NCBI GenBank assembly: GCA_964020975.1 | Contig: OZ026612.1 | Span: forward strand, 134,608,763-134,672,762 | Reading direction: 5' to 3' | Source: Hermodice carunculata | Lineage: Eukaryota; Annelida; Polychaeta; Eunicida; Amphinomidae | Length of the DNA stretch: 64,000 nucleotides | Shown here: in pieces, positions 22,499 through 32,694 of the stretch | Layout: each line of letters opens with the position of its first letter | How positions within the stretch are numbered: the stretch's first letter is position 1 | Position numbers and translations under genes: made by a program | The notes under the pieces: generated by a model | Databases searched by the model: none | What the model saw: the letters and a program-made list of their open reading frames with translations, nothing else | Told to the model about the DNA's origin: nothing

Positions 22499-23115
22499 TA
22501 GATAGATAGATAACTTTATTGACATGAATCGATATACATAACACGATATAGTCAAAGCACATACAAACACAAAACTAGCATATCAACAATATCTACAGGA
22601 AAAAATGGAAGAAAAAGATTAATAAATGAAAAAAAAATAATAATAAAAAAAAGAGAACAGAATTAAAAAAGTACACAGGCAGATAATTATAGGCAACATG
22701 AATATTTATAAAATACAGGTGCACCCAGTGATCACAGCTGATGTATAGGATTGGCACTTTATTCATGTTGACACCAAACCTCTTTGTTGACATACACAAA
22801 CCAATTAGAAGCCGAGATGCTTTTTTCTGGTGTCAAAAATAATGTTAATATACCAGCCCTGTGAACAACTTTACTAGCTGAGATGCTTTTTTCTGGTGTC
22901 AAAAATAATGTTAATATACCTCAGTATTGGCCGGCCGGCCTGAGGGCTGTTGCCCATTTTCATAATATATAGGAACTTGTCATATTCGTTTAGGGCCACA
23001 AAGTTTGCATCTAAGCCTGTCAAATCAGAATACAGATTGCTTCTGTCATTTTGGTATTTACTACAACCGATTACCACATGGTACTCATCTTCAACTGCTC
23101 CATTGTCGCATAAAA
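22499..23115 (-). mobile_element. LINE E, 617-base 5'-truncated copy nested in B1 ORF1
   Basis: Flanked by the 6-base target duplication CATAGG (22493-22498 and 23116-23121). On the minus strand it starts inside the C-terminal zinc-knuckle of an ORF2 (NGAVEDEYHVVIGCSKYQND ... LNEYDKFLYIMKMGN), runs through a 3' UTR and ends GTCAATAAAGTTATCTATC with a (TATC)n tail. A 41-base block (GAGATGCTTTTTTCTGG...) is duplicated at 22814 and 22880. The same C-terminal type occurs in LINE G at 39.36 kb. Confidence 0.85.
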
Positions 23116-24285
23116 CATAGGACCAATAATGTCATTATCGCAAAAACCCCAGAGCGCATCTTTTGCTGCAATTATGCTTGCATTTGTATATCGACCAAGG
23201 ACTGCATTTTTCACTTTCTCTTGTGTGCCACTTTGTAGACTGAATAGTATATATGCAAGGAGAGGCTGAAGAAGCATCCTATGGCTATCCATTTCCGTAT
23301 CAGAAGCTTGGTCCCAAGTTCCACCAGCCTTATGACTTGACACATTTGTGCTGGGGCTATTTATTACCTGAGAATCGTCTTGGAGACCAACACTTATTGT
23401 GCTAGGGTCAGCGGTATTGTTGGCATTGTTGGCATTGTCGAATGGGTATTATTTTTTGGACTTGACGGTATTTGGGGTGATTGGTTATACACAGCTTCTT
23501 GTAGTGTGGTATCATCAGAGGCAAATCTAGCCTCCTTGCAGCCTTCACATAACCATAGATCATGGCCGTAACAGTCAACAAGTCGCCCAGACTTATTATG
23601 CGGGCATGCTCCTTCATTAGTACCTGCACACCTAGGCATTGCTCAGCTAGTAAAGTTGTTCACAGGGCTGGTTTGCAGTATTTGCCCAAGGACGGGCCAC
23701 ATTGCTGTCCAAAAAGGACCGAAATAGAATTGATTATGTAGAGCTGAAATCTCAATTGCCTTTTCATTAGCAATGATGGCCGGGTCAATGAATGAGCGCG
23801 CTTCTTCCTGATGACTATCGCCTATCTGATTTTGGGACCAAAAACGGATTTAGCATTGATTTACAAACGTGAAAACAACAGTCACTGGAACCAAGGAGTT
23901 AACAACGAGACTGCAAATAGGGGAAACCGATTTTTTTTACAGACAGTATAACCGCAGAGCACGTGACTACCAAAGTGATAAGTAAGGCCGACGACAGTTC
24001 ACGAACTGCAAGAAAAAAAATGTTGAAAAAAAAGTTTCACAATTCAATGCTTATTCTAATGTCGAATTGAATACATGATAACTTTGGGCGATTATGAGCA
24101 TCACTTAGATTAGAAAATCGACTGAAACCTGTAATTGTGTGTTTGGTTTATTTCCCGAATGATGGTATCGACTGCCGCAGCAGTGAAACTATGCAAAATT
24201 GATTGAAAATGTAACATCTGTGAAGGCAGACTTGCATTCTCATTGTGTCGAAATTAAAAATTTCAATATTTTACATTGTCACGAA

Positions 24286-26572
24286 TCATGGTATAGGTAA
24301 CCTCATCCTAAAGAATACGGCATCTGGCCTCTCCCCATCACTTACCAAACTCTTTAATCTCTCTCTTGCTGCTTCGTGCTTTCCAGATTCATGGAAAAAA
24401 TCTAATATGCATGTGCAGTGTATTAAAAAAGAACGATAAGCAGGTAAAAAGCAACTATCGCCCTATTTCATTACTGTGCAATGTTTCTAAAGTTTTCGAA
24501 CGTTTAATATTTAATGTTCTGTACGAGTACTTTATTCGTCACGGTCTACTGACGCACAAAAACCTCTGGGTTTAAGAAAAACGACTCTACCATCAATCAG
24601 CTTATCAAAATCGTTCATGACATATATAATGGCCTGGAACTACGAAAAGAAGCCAGGATGGTTTTTCTCGACATCATTAAGGCTTTTGACCGCGTGTGGC
24701 ATGAGGTTGCCTCCTAAGCAGACTTTCTTGGGGCGATACACTATGTTGGCCCCCAGCGGGGGGTAGTTGACAGCCAAGAACGGATGTTTAGCAGGCAAGG
24801 CATGAGGGTCTTCTTTTCAAATTAAGACAGCTGGGTATTGAAGGTGCTTTACTCCAGTTTATCGGTAGTCACTTATCAAATCGCTTTCAGAGAGTTACGA
24901 TTGGTGGTCAGTCGTCCTCCTTGCTTCCTGTGCAGGCAGGGGTACCCCATGGCTCTATTCTGGGGCCTCTTCTTTTCCTAGTTTATATTAATGACATAAC
25001 CGATAATATTGTGTGTGATATTAAGCTCTTTGCTGACGACACTAGCATTCTGGAGATAATCCATGATCCCGTTACCTCTGCAGGTCGGATGAACGCAGAC
25101 CTTGTTCATATCTCCACATGGGGTAAACAGTGGAAAATATCTTTCAATGCTATTAAGTTCTTAGCTGTTTTGTTTTCCACTAAACATAATAAACCAGATC
25201 ACCCGCCTTTACTCCTTGGCAATGCTGTTATACCAGAAGGTACTAGCCATACACATTTGGGCGTTACACTTTCTAGTAATCTAAAGTGGGATGCCCATAT
25301 TACCAGAATCGTGGAAAAAGCGAGGAAACGTCTGTCTCTCCTCCACATGATATCTCGCAATACTCTAATTCGGCTTTACAAATCCATGGTACGACCTATC
25401 TTAGAGTATGGATGTATAATTTTTGACAATTGCTCACAGACTCTCTCTGATTCCCTCGAATGCGTTCAGTGTGAAGCAGCACGCATTTGTTTAGGAGCCC
25501 TGAAACGCACTCCCCGTCATCTTATGCTCAAGGAATTAGGCTGGCCTACTCTTGTTAAAAGACGCCAATATTTCAAATTAATCATGTTTTACAAAATTGT
25601 TAATGGTCAAACTCCCGCTTATCTTTCGGATCTCATTCCGAATAACAATGGTCAGCCACTGTCCAGTTAAGAAACCGACGCAGCCAAAGACAAATCAGGT
25701 TTAATCCCTTGCGGTTCGGAAATTCGTTCATTCCTTCCTCTATTCAACTATGGAACGATCTCCCCGACGACATAAGACATTCTGCAACGTTATCCAAATT
25801 TAAATCTACTTTGAAACACACTTTATTGTCTGTAGATCCTGTTCCTGTTTATTACTCACACGGCAGTCGATTTTCAAATATCATGCACACTCGTTTACGC
25901 TTGGGCTTATCCGGACCAAATTCCCACCTACACAGATTTAATATAATACCGTCTCCTGCTTGTAAATGTCTAAATCCTGACGAAAGTATGCTTCATTTTT
26001 TCCTAGAATGTCCCTATTATTCAGTTCCCAGGAAATCCCTTTTAAAAACGGTTTGTTACATTCTAGCTCCAGGTGTGAATCCTGGTCTTGTACATAGTCT
26101 ATCTAGCAAGTGATATACTTATCCGGCATCTTACACATGGTAACATTGACCTTTCTGCAAACCTTAACATTAAATTCTTTGATGCTGTCCAAAAATTTAT
26201 TTCTGACTCCAGACGATTCATATTTTGATTACCAGTTGATCCTGTCCATAGACAGCTTATGGCTAAGACTATCATCACTTCTTTGGTTACCGAGCTGGTG
26301 ACATAGTGGATCTTTCTGGATCAATAACTTGCACTCATTCTTTAATCGACATGTCTCTGCTTGTGGGTATTTACTTACATAGCATTCAGGAAAGTGTATT
26401 TTGCAATATTTTTTTATAACAATGATTGGTACATACAAAGCATTTCGTGAATTGTATTGTCCTGTGTGTGTTGTATATATTCTGTGTGTCTCTCTATGTC
26501 TGGAGGGCCTGTTTTTTAGTATCTCGATGTATACTATTAGGTGATCCAGAATAAACAAATATGTTTAAATTA
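24286..26572 (+). pseudogene. LINE D (Jockey/CR1-like) ORF2 fragment and 3' UTR
   Basis: A 5'-truncated copy starting within the reverse transcriptase (IGNLILKNTASGLSPSLT). Visible motifs are NYRPISLLCNVSKVFERL (24455), MVFLDIIKAFDRVWHE (24660, interrupted by a 92-base MITE), QAGVPHGSILGPLLFLVYIN (24935) and FADDTSILE (25033). A long open part (24921-25670) and a C-terminal part with NDLPDDIRHSATLSKFKST and CKCLNPDESMLHFFLECPYY (25750-26050) follow, shifted in frame. The 3' UTR ends GATCCAGAATAAACAAATAT near 26565. Close relative of LINE C at 40-43.6 kb. Not functional. Confidence 0.9.
24707..24798. mobile_element. 92-base MITE with 9-base target duplication, inside LINE D
   Basis: The target duplication GGCATGAGG occurs at 24698-24706 and 24799-24807. 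The ends are inverted repeats of 14 bases with two mismatches (TTGCCTCCTAAGCA against TTGCCTGCTAAACA on the other strand). Removing the insert restores the LINE D frame (FDRVWHE-GLLFKLRQLGIE, as in LINE C). A 9-base duplication is typical of Mutator-like elements, and 8-9 bases of Merlin. Confidence 0.85.
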
Positions 26573-26899
26573 AAATGTATCGGTCGGTACACGTGGCAAC
26601 GAGGTAACTTGAAGTCAGCTATAAATGAGTGCGCTCTATAGTTACGGACGGTTTTTGGAATGAAATAACGCCGCAACAGTAGATGAATTAGGTGTATATG
26701 ATGTTGGAAGGGCCACAACACCATGGTCCGTCAACGTCAAGTTGACATGACAGCGAGAGTCGTAAACAAAACATCCATAGCTAAGTGTCTGGGACATCAA
26801 AACACCCACTACATGTATAACTGGGCTCTGCGGGCATTGTTTCATGAAAAAGAACACGAGCGCCCCACACAACGCTTTCCATTCTGTAAATGAAGCCTT

Positions 26900-26910
26900 T
26901 AATAATAATG

Positions 26911-27005
<95 letters not shown>
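26900..27005. repeat. (AAT)n microsatellite
   Basis: About 105 bases of AAT with one GAT interruption. It directly abuts the 3' end of minus-strand LINE F, whose own tail reads (TTA)n, so it is probably that tail, expanded. Confidence 0.95.
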
Positions 27006-27006
<1 letters not shown>

Positions 27007-27400
27007 GTTTATTGAGCCTCCGCGAACGGAGAAATTAAAATACAGATCAATGGAACATCGAAATAATATCACAAATCACAATAACTCAGAATATCACCAA
27101 TCACAATATCTCAGAAAATCACAATTCACATAACTCAGAATGTACATATAAGCATGATAATAAAAGAAAATTAAGACACACGGACCAACATAAGTATGTA
27201 ACTATAAACAACACCAAATTAAAATACTTAAAAATGTCATCAACTTCAGGTCCCCTTTAGCAGGAGATGCAGACCGGGCTCGGTCGGGCCCGGCTACCCA
27301 TCGGGTCACACGCCGGCATCGAGCCAGCCCATGACCCGCTGAGCAGCCTCGGCGCCCAAGCCCGGCCACACACCCCATGGATACCACCTAAAATACATAC
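27006..27400 (-). mobile_element. LINE F 3' end (5'-truncated)
   Basis: On the minus strand, a GC-rich stretch (GGGTAGCCGGGCCCGACC) ends in GCTAAAGGGGACCTGAAG, followed by an AT-rich 3' UTR and then a hairpin CTCCG-TTCG-CGGAG, GCTCAATAAACTA and (TTA)n. Polyadenylation-like signal, terminal hairpin and trinucleotide tail together mark a LINE 3' end, similar in style to family A. No coding motif remains, so the clade is unknown. Confidence 0.6.
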
Positions 27401-27404
27401 AATG

Positions 27405-27880
27405 TATAGGTCTTGGACCAGTGACCTAGGCCTAATGCATTTACATGTTAAAATAGCGACATTCGCTGGCTTATTTCTCCTATTTGAAACGTAAAACTGC
27501 AACTTCCTTGGCATTCTGCTTCAAGTTTATATCAGTAGCAACAAGTTAAAACCAAGAAAATGGGGGGTCATGTGATTAGATTTTTTTTTACAGGTGCATT
27601 TGTGTACCTTACCTCCATGATTGACCGTTCCGCGCCAAATATGTCTCCAAAAATACACAAAGTTATCACATGATTTAAAATATTTCTAGAGTAGCAGTGC
27701 CTTTCTAAACCTCACAGTTGATAAGTATTTTCCTATCCAAAATGATGATGGGACTTAATTTGGGATGCTCTGCTCCTGTGATATTAACATCCAATAGACA
27801 CAGCAACAGTATTCAGTGCTCGATCAAAAGTTGTGGATCAGTTGACCCGACCTTGAGGGATTACTGGTCCAAGACCTATA
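27405..27880. mobile_element. 476-base MITE with 18-base perfect inverted ends
   Basis: TATAGGTCTTGGACCAGT at 27405-27422 and its exact reverse complement at 27863-27880. The outermost TA on both sides can be read as the target duplication, which would suit a Tc1/mariner-type MITE. The interior is AT-rich and has no coding sequence. Confidence 0.7.
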
Positions 27881-28714
27881 GGCCTAATCTAATATGAATG
27901 GGTGTAACCCAGAAAGGGGAGCGAAGCTTTTTTGTCCGCAATCGTGCAACCCGGTCTGAACGGTGGCGCCGCAGTGTGAGAGTCTGAAGCAAATTGTCGT
28001 CTGCTGCGCTGCCAATCATTTGTAAATAGTGACGCAATCTTCATAGGCGGAGACTCGCGCTGCTACGTGACGTCACGCTTTATTGTGTGAGGCATGGAAG
28101 CACGGACATGCGATAACTCACACAGTGCCAAGTTTGTAATTTATGGTGCATAGAAAATAAATCAATGCATTCAATTTAATTAAGTAATTTGTGCACCCCT
28201 GATTTTTGCCACGCAATGCATAGAAAGTTTAAATTTAAACAGTTTATTCCTATTTAATTCAACCAATCGCCATGAACCATGGACGGCGGCCCTGTTTGAG
28301 TGACTTTGGCTGCTAACCAATGGGGACCGATTATTATCTGATTCTGCTGAAGAAAGCCAGTTTACCCATTGGCTTCCGGTCATGGACAAAAAAATCGAGC
28401 TGAACAACATGTCGATCGTGGTGGGTCCCATTGCCGTAGAGGGAGCTTCGCTCCCTATGACAAGACCGCTGACCAGAGCCTGGCATGCCATAAAGCCCCT
28501 GTCCGCGATCCTGCCGTGAAGGAGTTTATAATTACAACTTATCAACTAAAATGCCTGTGTGAGCAGTCCCGCGAGCATATGTTCGTTGGACCAAGGTTTA
28601 ATAAAATTTTCATGATACAAAAGGTAGCGGAGCGAGTCGACAACGCCATTTTCGTGAAGATGGCGCTGTCGACCAACATTACTGTGTCCATTAAGGAAGG
28701 TATAGGGGACTCTT
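27881..28714. other. Anonymous stretch
   Basis: No gene or element recognised. GAGCGAAGCT occurs at about 27920 and again in the hairpin GGGAGCTTCGCTCCC near 28440. Reading frames here are short and do not resemble a family I know. The missing 3' end of B2 is not visible here. Confidence 0.6.
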
Positions 28715-28749
28715 AGACCGGATAGGGCAGTTAGATTGTGAGGCGCTAG

Positions 28750-28985
28750 TTATGGGGATCCTACCAAGGGCAAGGATGAGTAGCTGGGAGGCTAGCAGGA
28801 TCTGTGGGATAAATAGGCAGCTGGGTAGGATGTGTAGGGGGAGGGGTATAGCATTCAGGGACGTATGGGAGGATTTTGTCGGCAGGAGGGAGTTGTTCGC
28901 CTGGGATGGGCTGCACCCTAGTCAGGCAGGAGGAGATAGGCTAGGGCAGGTTTATAGTGAGTGGGTGCAGCTGCAGGGAAACTAG
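28750..28985 (+). pseudogene. LINE A2 ORF1, C-terminal part
   Basis: Encodes MGILPRARMSSWEASRICG to WVQLQGN, matching the last 78 residues of A1 ORF1 and including the catalytic DGLHPSQ motif. The zinc finger, coiled coil and first SGNH blocks are absent because of the 5' truncation, so it cannot make a working ORF1 protein. Confidence 0.9.
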
Positions 28986-29053
28986 AAATCCCGGCGTCTA
29001 CCAGGCAGTCTCTGGGGAAAAATGTTGGAAGCAGGAAAAATGAAAGCATAAGG

Positions 29054-32000
29054 ATGAGGAATAACAGCAAAGCAAAGACAGTGAAAATAGGGTATGTCAA
29101 TTGCAGGGGATATAAAAACAAAATGGCAGAGATAGGAGATGTAATAGAGAGTGAGGGAATAGATATTGTAGCCCTAGCAGAAACACATATCAGAAAGGAA
29201 GAGGTTAGCATAGTAGCATGCCCAGCAGGGTATGAGTTGATAGGTACAGGGAGAGAAAGTGGACAAAGAAAAGGAGGAGGAGTAGGCTTTTTGATTAAGA
29301 AGGGGATAAAGTGGCACGAGGTATGGCAAGACTCCTGGGAAGAAGACAACGAGGTGAAAAATGAGATGCAGTGGATAGGAATAGAGTCAAATGGAAATAA
29401 GGTAGCAATAGCTGTAGTGTATGTGGGTCGTGAGGTGTTACCTAATGAATGGAATGACCAGATATATGATAGGATGAGAATGATGGTTAGCGACATTCAG
29501 CAGCAGGGCTACCAGGTTATGATAGCTGGAGATTTTAACGGACACATAGGAAATGGAATGAGTGGAATAGAGGGAGGGGATAACGGAATTAATAGAAATG
29601 GAACCAGGTTACTGAATTTCACAAGGGAATTTGGTCTGAGGATAGTTAATAGGGATGTAAAATGAAAAGGAAAGTGGACATGGGCATCTGGTGAAAGGCA
29701 GACAATAATTGATTATATTTTAGTGGACAATGGAATATTTCAGATGACTCAAAACTGTGAAATAGATGATGAAGGGAGATTGGATATAGGCAGTGACCAT
29801 AACTGGATGATAGTCTCCATTAACATGAAATACCAAAGAAGAAACCGAGGGGGAACTAAATGGGTGTGGAATATTAAGGAAGAAACAGACTGGGCAGGGT
29901 ATCAAGAGAGTCTCAAAGTTGAATTGCAGGAATGGAAGAATAGAGTTGAAGACGAGGGAGAAGTACAGGAAATGAATGGGGACCTGACCAGAAGAATTCT
30001 TAAGGTAGCACAGGAGAAGATAGGTAGAAAGAAAGTCCCAGTTGAAAATCTAGGATATAGAATAGACCCAGAACTGAAAGGAGCCATAAAAAGAAAGAGG
30101 GTTAAAAATAGAGCATGGAGATTAGCCAGGAAAAACAGGTACTCACAAGGTGATATAGAAGAAGCTAAGAGACAGTATATGGAATGTAGAAGGAATGTAG
30201 CAGAGATGAAAGCAGAGAAGAGGGCCAGCAATAATGAACAAATGACAAGGAAAATAATGGAGAATGGGGGGAAGGGTCAGTCATCTTTTGGAAACAGGTT
30301 AATCGGCGAAAACAGAATAAAGCAGTGGAAATCATACACAGAGGGAAAAGGACTGAAAATAAGGAAGAAATACAGGAAGCCTTAAGGGAGCATTGGGAAG
30401 AAGTCAATAACCCACAGTGGGGTCAGGGAACAGTACCAGGGTGTCAAGCAGAGTACACAGAGGATCAATGGGATCCAGAGATGTGTTGTAGGATCAGAAG
30501 TATAGAAGTTAACATAGCAGTTGAACAGATGCGGCTACGCAAAGCCCCAGGACCAGATGATATCTTGACAGAATTCATAAAGAGAGGGCCAGAAGAAATT
30601 GAAGATAGTTTACAGTTGCTTTTCAATAGGGTCATTGAGAAAAGACAAGTACCAAAGGAATGGAATAGACTAAGGATTTCATATATCCCAAAGAAGGGCC
30701 CAGGAGGTCAATTGGATCAGTGTAGGGGCATTGCGATTTCATCAAATGTGGGTAAAATTTTCAGTAGGATAATGTACTGGAGACTAAGTAGAATAGTTGA
30801 AAGGCTCGGACTTCTGGGGGAAATTCAGAATGGTTTCAGACCAGGTAGAAGGGTAGGTGACCACATCTTCACATTGACCCAGGTTTTAGAACTGACAAGA
30901 CAGAAGCGGAAGAAAGTCTTCATGGGATTCTTAGATCTGAGGAAAGCGTATGACAGGGTATGGAGAGATGCTCTATGGGGAAAACTGAGTGGATTGGGAT
31001 TTGGTGGAAATTTTCTAGAAATTCTGAAAGCACTCTACAAAGATGTAGACTGTACACTTTCAGTAGGAAAGGTAGAGGTAGAGAATGCAAGTCTGGATAT
31101 AGGCCTAAAGCAGGGGTGTGTGCTGTCCCCAATTTTGTTCGCTTTGTATGTTAAGGAGTTGGGGGACAAGTTGATGGAGTGTGATAAGGGCATAAGGGTA
31201 GGTGATCTAAAAATTCCTGGTCTATTCTTTGCAGATGACATCGTACTTATGGCAGAGTCCCAGAAAGAACTGCAAGAGATGCTGAACATAGCAGGGGAAT
31301 ACGGGAATAAATGGAGGTTAGAATTTAGTAAGGATAAGAGTAAAGTGATGACTCTCAGGAAGAAACCAGATGGAAATAAAAAATGGAGAATTGGGCAGTT
31401 CCAAATTCCAGAAGGTAGGGAACAGTTAATTGAAATTGGGGAGGTTGATGAGTATGAATACCTAGGTGTTAAGATTAAAGCAACGGGTAAAGGCATGTTC
31501 AGGTATCAGGTGGAGAAGATTAAACAGAAAGTGAATCGCACAAAAGGAATGATTAAAGCTACTGCATTGAACAGTTTCAACAGAGCATACACAGCAAGAG
31601 TACTATGGGATAGAGTTGCAATACCAGGAATGATATATGGCTTAGATGTGATTTCAGTGAGTGAGGGAGATATCCAGGGAACGGAGAAAGCACAGAATGA
31701 GATGGGGAAATGGATACTAGGAGCACCACCATGTACAGCAACAGAAGCAGTCCTAGGAGAGTTAGGATGGAATAAAATCACAGATAGAATTGCCAAAGCT
31801 AAGTTAAAGTACTGGGGTTATTTACAAGGAATAAGTGAAGACAGGTGGTGCAGGAAAGTTTACAATCAGGTAGCCAAGGAAAAAACAAGATGGGTCAAAG
31901 ACATAGACGGGTTAGCAGAGAAATATGAACTAAAAGGATATGATGAGGTGGATGATTGGAAAGTATATGTAGGTAAGACTGTTACAGAGGGTTGGAAAGA

Positions 32001-32478
32001 AGACTGGAAAAGAGGAGTCAGGGAAAAAAGTACATTGAAGGCATACAAGGTATTAGAAAAGCCACAGAAAAGTGTGTGTTGGGATGGAGGGAAGGGATCC
32101 AAACTTCTGTTTCAAAGTAGGGCAGGAGTAATCAATCTCGAAAAGAGAAGTCAAAAGTGGACAACAGGGAGTAATGGAGAGTGTAAGTCATGTAGAAAAG
32201 AGGCAGATGAGACAGTGGACCATTGGCTGTTGTGGTGTGATGCATATAGAGAGATAAGGGAAGATTTTTTCAGAAAGTGGCACAGAGAAGATTACAATTA
32301 CAAGGGTTTAGAAGAGGTTCAGGGTTTAGAGGAAGAGGAACGTATAGCATGGATTTTACGTATGAAAGGTGGCTTTCTGGGAGGCAGGAAAGGTAATAAA
32401 AATGTACAGGACTACCTGGTAGGATGCTGGGAGAAAAGGAATGAAATAATAGAGCTAGAAGGCAACAGGTTAAATTAG
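29054..32478 (+). pseudogene. LINE A2 ORF2, damaged
   Basis: Covers the whole ORF2 of family A, with the endonuclease motifs (LAETHIRKEE, GDFNGHIG, SDHNW) and reverse transcriptase motifs (FLDLRKAYDRVW, LKQGCVLSPILF, FADDIVLM) and the C-terminal knuckle (CKSCRKEADETVDHW). Compared with A1 it has one stop at 29663, where A1 has a Cys codon, and one frameshift in a G run near 30270. The part from 30325 to 32478 is open. Few differences from A1 outside these, so this is a recent insertion. Confidence 0.95.
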
Positions 32479-32623
32479 AATTCCAGAGTACAGGGAGGGG
32501 AAGGAATGGGAATGGTGGTAGCCCTTATAAGGGCTCCCATGGGGGCTCCCATGGGAAAGGCCTGAGCCTTAGAGGCGGGGATAGGGTGTGAGAGGGATGG
32601 ATTTTTTTTTTTTTTCTAGGCCA

Positions 32624-32646
32624 CCTGTGTCACAGAGTGACACAGG
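32624..32646 (+). other. LINE A2 3' UTR stem-loop
   Basis: CCTGTGTCAC, AGA, GTGACACAGG: a perfect 10-bp stem with a 3-base loop, longer than the 6-bp version in A1, at the same distance from the tail. Confidence 0.7.
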
Positions 32647-32694
32647 ACCGCGGCAGACAAGCGGAGAGCCACCGTATTATTATTATTATTATTA

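Larger units (their letters stand above)
20404..23639 (-). pseudogene. LINE B1 ORF1 (PHD-like finger and nucleic-acid-binding region), eroded
   Basis: Pieces in order: a Cys/His cluster (MPRCAGTNEGACPH ... YGHDLWLCEGC, 23639-23520), a PHD-like finger; a helical segment (LLAYILFSLQSGTQEKVKNA ... AAKDALWGFC, 23270-23130); after the E insertion, RESEAHVKDLVSALNKLD and a coiled coil with LIDRLNQMEERIEHM (22476-22237); then, past another insertion, an Arg/Gly-rich stretch and a small domain DRDLFIYRVTKNIQTRNLHS to FRLTVPASQFDDLF (20640-20450). That last domain resembles the RRM-like/CTD-like region of LINE ORF1 proteins. The B2 copy keeps the same order (YIGGVDAL ... FCVSVPADKL). Confidence 0.75.
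12365..23640 (-). mobile_element. LINE B1, eroded, with nested insertions
   Basis: A long non-LTR retrotransposon on the minus strand. ORF1 begins near 23639 and ORF2 ends at 12484. It is split by A1 (12522-17947), E (22499-23115) and a repeat cluster near 21.2-22.1 kb. After ORF2 there is a 3' UTR of about 110 bases ending GTACGAAATAAAGATATAT near 12370, a polyadenylation-like signal and short AT tail. The 5' end is not determined; 5' UTR may extend to about 24 kb. Several stops and frameshifts mark it as dead. Confidence 0.75.
28715..32694 (+). mobile_element. LINE A2, 5'-truncated second copy of family A
   Basis: Closely similar to A1 from the last part of ORF1 to the tail. It begins abruptly near 28715, inside the SGNH domain. 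Its 3' UTR lacks about 190 bases that A1 has (A1 positions near 17660-17850) and then runs through the shared hairpin to a short (ATT)n tail that abuts the ORF2 of minus-strand LINE B2. No clear target duplication was found at the 5' side. Confidence 0.9.

Noticed and set aside
26844-27038. Poly-Asn frame
   Set aside because: Translation of the AAT microsatellite.
28369-28716. 115-codon plus-strand frame just before A2
   Set aside because: No recognisable domain, and it stops at the A2 junction; likely chance.
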